NCBI RefSeq assembly: GCF_019175285.1
Contig: NC_056522.1
Location: forward strand, 68,795,361-68,859,360
DNA length: 64,000 nucleotides
DNA from: Sceloporus undulatus
Lineage: Eukaryota > Chordata > Lepidosauria > Squamata > Phrynosomatidae
Reading direction: 5' to 3'
Under the pieces are notes generated by a model. It was not told the DNA's origin and ran no database searches. It saw nothing but the letters and a program-made list of their open reading frames with translations. Numbering within the stretch: the stretch's first letter is position 1; each line of letters begins with the position of its first letter. The position numbers and the translations under genes are program-made. Positions 56,196-64,000 of this stretch are shown piece by piece.

Positions 56196-56704
56196 ACAAA
56201 AACCTCAGCATAATGTCTGATCCTGCACTGTTTAGACAATTAATATGACCATTAATTTCATTCTATCAACTACAAGAATTTCAGTTAAGGTAGCCAATGT
56301 CATAATTATCTTAGCCCAGATCTATTAAAAGGCACACAATGATTTTTTTATAAAATGCTTGTTGTTAATATTGGTTCACTTCTCTTTCCCTCAGTCAATC
56401 CCTGTAGTTTTGGTGTTAATTAGAAGATAATTTCTTCCAGTAACACTTTGGGTTTTTAGTTGCCATTAAGAATTTTTAAAAGCTTTAAACAGGTTATTGC
56501 AACATACATTATTGCAGTGTTACATTTCCCCCGCATATTAAGGTCAACATGAGCAGATATAAATTTAGCGAAAGGATATAACTCTAATTTATAATATACA
56601 AAGAAGATGAGAATATAACTTAACATAAATGCTTAGCACAACAAATAAAAAAGGCAGAGAAGCAGGTCTCTTTTCTAGTTTCTGACACTTCAAGACGACT
56701 GTGA

Positions 56705-56705
56705 A

Positions 56706-56739
<34 letters not shown>
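56705..56739. repeat. (ATC)n microsatellite
   Basis: About eleven ATC units. Confidence 0.9.
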
Positions 56740-57117
56740 TGGAATCTAATTCCCAGAATATTCCAGCCAGTAGTGAAGATGGCTGGGGGATTCTGGGAGG
56801 TAGAATCCAAAAACGTACCCTTTTCAAACTCTAGAATATATATGACTAGTCTGTTCTGTGCACTGAGCATGCCATCAATATCTCATATTTCCCCAGAAAG
56901 TGAAAACTTGTCACTGGTCTGTTGTCATGGGAGCCTGACCTAAACAGTGAAGACCAATTTACTGTCTATACAGCAGTTCTTCCTGTGATGAAATCCCATG
57001 GAGATTCAAGAAGATTAAAAACACATAGCAGCAATATTCACTATAGGCACTCTGAGCCAGAGATAGTTCTTCCCACTGCCCAGTCCCAAAGACCATGCTC
57101 TATGCCTTAGATCAGGG

Positions 57118-57250
57118 ATAGGAATCCTGCTGCCATCAAGATATTTTTGGACTGCAAGTCCCAGCAGCCTTAGCCAGCTCAGCCAATGGTGAGAATGTTA
57201 GGAGTTGCAGTCTAACAATATCTAGACAGCTACATAACTCCCACTGCTAC
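57118..57250. mobile_element. Foldback MITE, family D (hAT-like)
   Basis: TTTTGGACTGCAAGTCCCAG and AGGAGTTGCAGTCTAACAAT form inverted arms. Confidence 0.65.
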
Positions 57251-57415
57251 TTTAGAAGCTGGAGAATCCAAATGAAATGAAGTGGATTTGCCAGTTCCAA
57301 GGAAAATACAGAGCCCATAACAGAGCTTGGAAACTTTTAAAAATAAACCTACCTGAATCCCCCTGCTAGCATGACAACTGGCCATGTTGGTTGGAATGGT
57401 CTAGGAGCTTTTATC

Positions 57416-57417
<2 letters not shown>

Positions 57418-57458
<41 letters not shown>

Positions 57459-57459
57459 T
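57418..57459. repeat. (AAT)n microsatellite
   Basis: About thirteen pure AAT units. Confidence 0.95.
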
Positions 57460-57599
57460 CAACTTTTCCAAGCTCTGACCTGTACTTTCTAAAGCTAACT
57501 GAACAAAGACTCTGTTAGAAAGGATAGATGAGCAAAAAGTTTTGCCCCTGAGAAAAAGCATGTATAGAATGATTTTGTTATTTGAGGCAACATGGCTTG

Positions 57600-57842
57600 T
57601 TGTTTTTGTTGCTGTAGTTGTGTGCTTTCAAGATGTTTCTGACTTATGGCACCCCTAAGGTGAACCTATCATGGGGTTTTCTTGGGAAGATTTGTTCAAG
57701 GTGGTTTACCATTACCTTCTCCTGGGGCTGAGAGAATGTGACTTGCTCTAGGGCACCAAGTGAGTTTCATGGCTGAGCCGGAAATTGAACCCTGATCTCC
57801 AGAGTTATAGTCCAAAACTCAAACTGTTCCACCATGCTGGGT
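57600..57842 (-). mobile_element. Sauria SINE, near full length
   Basis: On the minus strand: tRNA-like head (the inverted B-box region about GAACCCTGATCTCCAGAG at 57787-57804), middle TAATGGTAAACCACCTTGAA and 3' tail CATAAGTCAGAAACATCTTG ending in an ACAACTACAGCAACAAAAACA tail. About 240 bases. Confidence 0.85.
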
Positions 57843-59016
57843 TGCAACATGGCTCACCTTTCATTATAAAGTACACTTGCATTGTCTTATACTGTCAGCG
57901 TACAGTACACATAAAAAAGAGTCAATAGAATGCATAGGAGCACAGCACCGCAACCATTTCATGATTATATTTTTTGTCTCATATTGCATGTCTCATATCC
58001 CAAACATTATTGATAACAGATCTAATTTCAGAGGGTAGAATGCCTCCATTTAATGGCCCAGCCAGACATGAGAGGCAGAGCCATCATTCATGCACCTGTT
58101 CAGTGCTAATTCTCTCCATGGAACAGAAGAGAAAGCTGCTAACATTGAAATGCTTAAAATCTGTGCACGCTACAGCCTCAATGGAAATGGGGTTTGACTG
58201 ATAAAGCAGCAGCCTGACAGTTCTTCCCCCATCTCTCTGACTGCAAGGAAATAAAATCACCAGACTGAAAGCAGCTAGTTGTGCTGCTGGAGATGAAGAA
58301 ACTCAAAGCTAAATATACAGACACTTCTTTGTGTTAAGTGGCAGGCTTGCTGAGAGACTCTTGCTTTCCTCAAAAGGATCTCAGGTTTAGTTGTAATGTG
58401 CAGAATCATCCCCCCCCCTTCCAACCAGCAGTTGTGCAATTCATCGTCATTTATTTACAGTCACAGACCAAAATAATTGTACATTTCTGGGTTTTTTATA
58501 CTCGTAATTTTCTTTTATCAGGAAGGTGATAGGTGAATTTGGTCTCACCATCCACCAAAAATCGTGAATAAAGTAGCGGAGACAGGGGGTGTGCATTGCA
58601 AGCTCAAGCGTGAGGATGTTTGCAATCTTATATGTAACAAGGGGATGTTGTCAATATGGGTCCCCCCACCCCATGAGAGGGCATGTGGGAGAGGAATGGT
58701 TCTAATCTGGACTGATTGCAAGACTATTTTCAGGAAGCTAATTATTTATGGTAATGTGGAGCCTGTGCAAATTGGGAATTTCAGCCCTTTCCTCTAGAGA
58801 AAGCTTCAACGGTGGTGACAGCTACTGTACTCTCTAGCTGAGCATGACGCGCACTAATCATTATTCTAGTGTGGTGAGCAGACTCAAAGTTTCTCAGTCA
58901 CAAGAAACATGCTCCTTTGGGCTTTATCCTTCTAACTTTTATTGCTGGTGCTGTGACTTGAATAGCAATTTAGGGCTCTCAAGTGCAGTAGCTGGCTCTA
59001 CGTGCCTGTACTGCAA
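57843..59016. other. Unique intergenic sequence
   Basis: Nothing recognised. Confidence 0.45.
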
Positions 59017-59079
59017 GGCAAGGCAAGGGAAGGGCAAGGCAAGGCCAGGCCAGGCCAGGCAAGTAAGGCCAGGCCATTT
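59017..59079. repeat. (GGCAA)n/(GGCCA)n short tandem repeat
   Basis: Five-base units drifting from GGCAA to GGCCA over about 60 bases. Confidence 0.8.
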
Positions 59080-61132
59080 CCTCCACACCACTCTCCTTCA
59101 GAGCCACATCCCCTTCCCTCCACCCCCATGGAATGGAGAGCAACATGGCATTGACAATATGCTTTTTTTGTTAGCCTTCTTTCACCTTTATTTGCAAGGA
59201 ACCAGGATATTGACTGGAACATGTTCAGAAGCACAAATGTGCCCTTTGTTTAAATGAGGCAAGTGTACGTGACAGAATTTTCTATGATGAATTCTGGATT
59301 CCTCCAGGATCTGGACTTCTTCTGAAGCTGCATGCTAGTAGTGGGTAGGGCTGGTGTCAATCACTTGACAGGGTTAGGGTCAAAAGTAGGTGAAGTCACA
59401 GCTTCTTTTCTCTGCATCTGCTACCACCTCTTCCTTTCTATCCCCTTCTTTTTTCCAACCCATGCAGGAATTGGCAAGGTGTGGTAGATTTTTCTAGGGT
59501 TGCCAGGATGAAAACTTGAGAGGGCTCCTGTGCCCTTAATGATTATGTGGAAGAAGGAATCTCAGCAGGTCTTGCTTGTCATGCAACCAGGTAACAAGCA
59601 ATACTTGCAGACATTTTATTTTCTGCACAGTCATTAATAGGACAAGAGCCCTCTTCAATTTTCACTAAGGCAACACTACCAGACTAGGGCCACAGGTTAT
59701 CCAACTCTGGTTTAAACAGTGCTCTAAAACCAACCTAGTAGCCTTGCTGGCTATTGACAAGAAACCTGCCTGTGCTGGTTGACACAAAATGTCTCCGGTC
59801 CAGACAGATCTACAGTCCAACCATGCTGGTACAGCCTTAGCTCGGTGTCAACGTATCTTTCACACTTCCTCAGCTCCCAGTTTTCAGCTCATTGCTTGGC
59901 AGAGGAAAGCTGTTTTGTTTGAATGGCTTATTTGCCCTTGCTTTTTGAAACGGGCATACTAATATGTTGCCTAGAATAATAGCTTGATTTCAGCCAGAGC
60001 CATGTTCCAAACCCTGTCTCAAATGGCAGAGATAGGCAAGCTGGTAATAAATGAAAATGTACTTAAACATGTGCAGAGTGATAATAGATATTCCAAACCC
60101 CTTGTGGGGATGGGGCTTGTAGGGTATTAAGCATGACATCTTCAAGTTTACAAAGAAAGTAAATACTGATTAGAAGGAAACAGCCTAGCTTGAAGACAGT
60201 CAACCAACAATCATCCAGCAATATGACATGCAGGTGGTATACTTCTAAACATTAGGGCACGTATATTTAACAGTGCAACTAAAATAGCTTTGATCTTCCA
60301 GCTCCTACAGATGCAGAAGATTATTCATATTTCCTAGCAGCAGGAAAAGAAATCATTATTACTTCCTAACAGCATTATGATCGTGGCACTGTGCAGTATT
60401 TCTCACACTATATGATGAATTCTTATTAGCACCATTGAAGTAAACACAACATCCTTTAGCTGCTTGATTGCAGAAGGGGTCCAATATTCCACTAAATTCA
60501 CTTTACTGCAGACTTTATAATTCACCAATATCTTCATTTAACTCCCCGGAGGATATATCATGGAGTGTTATACCCTGGGTGTAAATGATGAATGGAGATA
60601 ATCTAATTCTTCAGAGTTGCTTCTAAGTGGCCTTGAAAATATTTTGTTCCCTTTCATTTCTAGGCTTTGCCTGCCTGCCCTGCCCTGCTTGCCTGTCTGT
60701 GTGGGTGCTTTTACACCAGTTTCCATAGCAACTGGCTCTATTGTATTTAAGACAGTAGAAGAAAAGGATTCATGCAGATCCGACACCTTGTGGCAGCCCT
60801 TATGGAGTGTTGTTCTCTTATTTTCTGCTCTAATTTCATCATCCCTCCCTGTCCTGAAACTGTCCCTCCTGCACAGTGTCTTAAATCTGGGAGGATTGGG
60901 GAAACTGTGAATCATTCCTAATCCTCCTTTGGGTTCTTTGGGAATATAATGCCTCTTTTGGGGATATGATGCCACAAAGCAAATTAAAATGCTCACTAAA
61001 CCTGAGTGCCCTTAAATAATTATACCAGAGGACTTAAAAGCGATTAATAATGTGCAGCAATCTCTTAGCTACGCATCTGAGAAGCAAACGTTATAGAAAG
61101 AGAAAAGCATATCCCACAAATAGACACTGCTT
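59080..61132. other. Unique intergenic sequence
   Basis: No gene or repeat recognised. 60400-60560 and 61000-61090 have the mixed AT-rich texture of conserved non-coding DNA, but conservation cannot be judged here. Confidence 0.4.
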
Positions 61133-61350
61133 TGCTGTTGTTGTGGGCCTTCCAGTTGCTTTCAGCTTATAGCAGTGCTAAGGCAACCCTCTCACAGGGT
61201 TTTCTTGGCAAGCTTTGTTCAGAGAGGTGTTGCCGTGCCCTCCTCTAAAGTGTGACTTGCCCAAAGTCACCCAGTGGGTTTCCATGGCCAAGAGGGATTC
61301 GAAGCTTAGTCTCCAGAGTTGCAGTCCAATGCTCAAACCATGACAGCACA
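61133..61350 (-). mobile_element. Sauria SINE, near full length
   Basis: On the minus strand: head with inverted B-box about GGATTCGAAGCTTAGTC, middle CACCCAGTGGGTTTCCATGG and tail GCTTATAGCAGTGCTAAGGC, ending in an ACAACAACAGCAA tail. Confidence 0.85.
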
Positions 61351-61454
61351 CTGCTCCTCTTTGCTAATGACAATTCTTTATATGAATGGAGTGAGCAGCC
61401 ATTTTCTAAGGCCCATCCTCATTCTTAGCATTTGCCTCTATGTCAGAGAGGTAG

Positions 61455-61600
61455 AATGCCTGGCCCTTCAAATGTTGTTGAACTGCAGATCCCACGATGG
61501 CAGAGCACTGGCTATTCTGACTAGGGATGATGGGAGTTGCAGTCCAACAGTATCTGGAGAGCCACATGTTCCCACCATGCTTTAGACTACACCAGTGAAG
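61455..61600. mobile_element. Foldback MITE, family D (hAT-like)
   Basis: GGCCCTTCAAATGTTGTTGA at the left and AGTTGCAGTCCAACAGTATC at the right, with inverted arms. Confidence 0.7.
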
Positions 61601-62034
61601 AGCAAGCTTTTCCTTAGGTTCTGCATTTCAGGTGCTCCAGGTGCACTAAAAGAAGAGGTTTGGAAAGTTATTGCACTAGTTCCCTCTCCTTTTAAATGAT
61701 AGCATTATTTTATTGCCTAGCACTGTGCAGATAAACATATGTGGGGGAAGAGACAGTGGTGGTGGTAGGGAACATAATGATGACAGCAGATGTTAGCTGC
61801 CTTACTCAGTGGCGGTGCTTCCCTTTACAGTGTTAGACTGAAGGAGTGAAATGCTGGATGTCCCAGTGCTTTCAGCATCATTGCACAACTTCATTCACGA
61901 CTTGGTATGCTGGGGGTGGAGGTTTATCAAGGAAACTTCAAGTGAAGGTTGGAGAACACCTTGCCCAGTGCCTTGTCAAACCTGGCACCAGTCCTGTAGC
62001 GGACCGATATAGAACTGAAAGGATGGAATTAGTT
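61601..62034. other. Unique intergenic sequence
   Basis: Nothing recognised. Confidence 0.45.
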
Positions 62035-62215
62035 TTATGTGTATGTGCCTTCAAGTTACTTGTCAACTTATGGCAACCCCATGAATTTCATAGGGCTTTC
62101 TTAGGCAATGAATACCATTGCCTTCTTCTAAAATATAGCCCACAACACCTGGTATTCTTTGGGGGATACAAAGTACTATCCAGACAAAGCTTCCAAAATC
62201 AGATGCTGTCTAGTG
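62035..62215 (-). mobile_element. 5S-headed SINE
   Basis: On the minus strand: AGCATCTGATTTTGGAAGCT and GGATAGTACTTTG from the 5S-like head, then AATACCAGGTGTTGTGGGCT and the tail GAAATTCATGGGGTTGCCAT. Older than the copy at 20018. Confidence 0.75.
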
Positions 62216-62536
62216 TCTTTAGGGTATTTAGGCCATGATCTAGTGTCTGAAAAGCTTGAATGAGTTTGTGGATGGATTTCTCTTCAAAATATTTGGGAAG
62301 CATAATTTTATATCATGTAGTTTGGCTGTTACTGTTTGCAACTTATTACTGGCATACTACTTGTATTTCACTGAATTTGCATGGTAATGTTTGCTATCTA
62401 ATATTGCTAGAATAGGTCAGAAAGCCATCAGAATTTAGTTTAATCACTACTAGGGACTAGATGAAAATAAGGTTAGTTGGTTTTAGGTCTACAGATATCC
62501 CTGATCTGCAAGTTTTGCTAAAATGAATTCATATTA

Positions 62537-62719
62537 CAGTCAGCTCTCCATAAAGAAAATATTTTTTAAAAGTTAATTCCCCCAAGCAAACCTTGATTTT
62601 GCCATTTTATATACACCATTTTACTATGCCACTGTATAAATGGGACTTGAGCTTCCACGGATTTTGGTATCCATGGGGGGTCCTGGAATCATATCCCAGT
62701 GGATACCAAGGGCTCACTG
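62537..62719 (+). mobile_element. Tigger-like MITE
   Basis: CAGTCAGCTCTCCATAAAGA at the left and, inverted, CAGTGAGCCCTTGGTATCCA at the right. TA precedes the left end (62535-62536). Same family as 23616-23837. Confidence 0.75.
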
Positions 62720-62724
62720 GCATG

Positions 62725-63185
62725 GTACAGACTACCCCTTCAGGGGCAGCTTGCACCCGTGCCTTTTCTTGCCAGGTTGGGGGTAGGGAGCCTCACCAGC
62801 AGCCCAGGGGCCCCAATCTGGCACTTTTCAGGACCATGGAGAAGCGGCAAAATGCTTTCTCCCATGGCTTTGTTCCCATGGCCATTTGGTTGCTGCATGG
62901 GAACAAAGCTTGTGGCGCCGCAATGAAAAGGAGCTGCCTAGAGCAGCTCCTTTATTGCGGTGCCGCAACCAGGAAGTGACACCATCATGATGCCAATTCC
63001 TGTGTGCTATGTTTGGGCACTCAGACGTGGCGCCGGCATCATGGCGGTCCACATGTAGATGGGAGGCTGCCATGATGACGCCACTGCCATGTACTAGGGT
63101 TGCGGGGCATGTGGACGCTCCACCCCCAGGCACCCCTAGTATATGGCCAGGCCAGCGCAAAACACCGATCTGGACCAGACCACTG
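62725..63185. repeat. GC-rich palindromic repeat
   Basis: Sharply GC- and CpG-rich against AT-rich flanks. At its centre, 62915-62937 and 62942-62963 form an inverted repeat (GGAGCTGC/GCAGCTCC core). Imperfect ATGATGCC/GGCATCATGG repeats follow. Probably an inserted non-autonomous element; ends not fixed and no family recognised. Confidence 0.45.
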
Positions 63186-64000
63186 TATTTATTCATACAT
63201 ATTATTCCTTTTACTGGCTTCCTCACTGCCTGTCTTAACATTAGGTCCTTCTTGCCTTTGTCTTAACATGCACCATACTTTGCTCCCACACATCCCATCA
63301 GCACAACTACATGATCTCACAGTAGAATGTTATGTGTTCAAATCATTTATTAATCTTTATGGGTCATGTTTAAGTAGCAAAGCAAATAACCTATAAAGAA
63401 ACCCAGTGCAGAAACATTATTCATAGGACCAGTGGCAGCTAGTGGCTTCAATGTCAGTGAAATAGCAAATCTACTGTGGGTTCTAGACTAAACTTTAAAT
63501 GAGCTAGCGAAGGAACTGACCATTACCCTCTTAAATAGTTTTGATTCCTGGGATAGCTCATTTCCTTCCCAATTTAGACTAAAAAACAGAGAATTAATTC
63601 ATCATCCCACTGACATGGTAGTTACCAGCCAGCATAACACTGCTGCCCAAACCAAAGTTGTGGATTGTTCAGACCTGTTCATACATTATGACCAAAAGAA
63701 TAGCCATCTCTTCCCCTGAACCAATGTGTTATTTTTATGAGTGCTTTTACTGTGGCAGCTGTGTTCAGAGTGCTAGGCTACACAGTATTATTTTTATAAA
63801 TGTATATTTAAACATGGGTATAAAGGACATGATAGAACAATGTACTTGCCTTCACTGAAATGGTGTCACCTCCTTGCAAGCCAAGGCAACATAGGTTTCC
63901 TTTGTTAAACACTTGTCACTATGATTATTATAACAGAGACAGTGGTATTTTGAAGCATCTTGGAATATTTTCAGTCATTGCAGCGTCTCTTTGTTACAGA
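63186..64000. other. Unique AT-rich sequence
   Basis: No recognised feature to the window end. Confidence 0.45.

Overview
This is a vertebrate nuclear genome window, almost certainly from a squamate reptile and probably an iguanian lizard. The reasons are its repeat content: tRNA-derived Sauria SINEs, 5S-rRNA-headed SINEs with the same Bov-B-like tail, CR1 LINEs ending in repeated ATTCTATGA units, Bov-B (RTE) LINE pieces, many palindromic MITEs and long TG/TA microsatellites. The species call is inference. No bacterial-type system, CRISPR array, operon or tRNA gene is present.

The only protein-coding host gene I can support is IRF2BP2, on the + strand. It has a CpG-rich promoter and 5' UTR (about 7.42-8.27 kb) with three short uORFs, coding exon 1 (8267-9311), a 2,975-base intron packed with repeats, coding exon 2 (12287-12994) and a long AT-rich 3' UTR reaching candidate poly(A) signals at 15797 and 15964. 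Joined, the exons give about 583 residues with both expected zinc modules. As written, however, a run of six G's at 12933-12938 shifts the frame 18 codons before the conserved C-terminus. An extra base in the assembly is the likeliest cause. The 3' UTR contains a perfect 14-bp stem with a 4-base loop.

Upstream (1-7.4 kb) lie a CR1 fragment, a possible solo LTR fossil, microsatellite-rich DNA, a double foldback cluster with CA/TA-rich loops, and a small CpG-rich patch near 5.35-5.55 kb. Downstream (16-64 kb) looks like a gene desert: unique AT-rich DNA with SINEs, MITEs, Tigger-like and Harbinger-like elements, two Bov-B pieces, two sizeable CR1 copies and several simple repeats. One CR1 (to 43898) keeps an uninterrupted 677-codon reverse transcriptase frame. 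The other (29410-30634) spans a 100-N assembly gap whose two flanks are the same 229 bases. An isolated CpG-rich block at 26.04-26.42 kb has a perfect NRF1 consensus and may be an unannotated promoter.

There is no clear new biological system. The most useful observations are the IRF2BP2 frame problem, the duplicated gap edges, the 3' UTR hairpin, the orphan CpG block, and several foldback or terminal-inverted-repeat elements that may not be catalogued.
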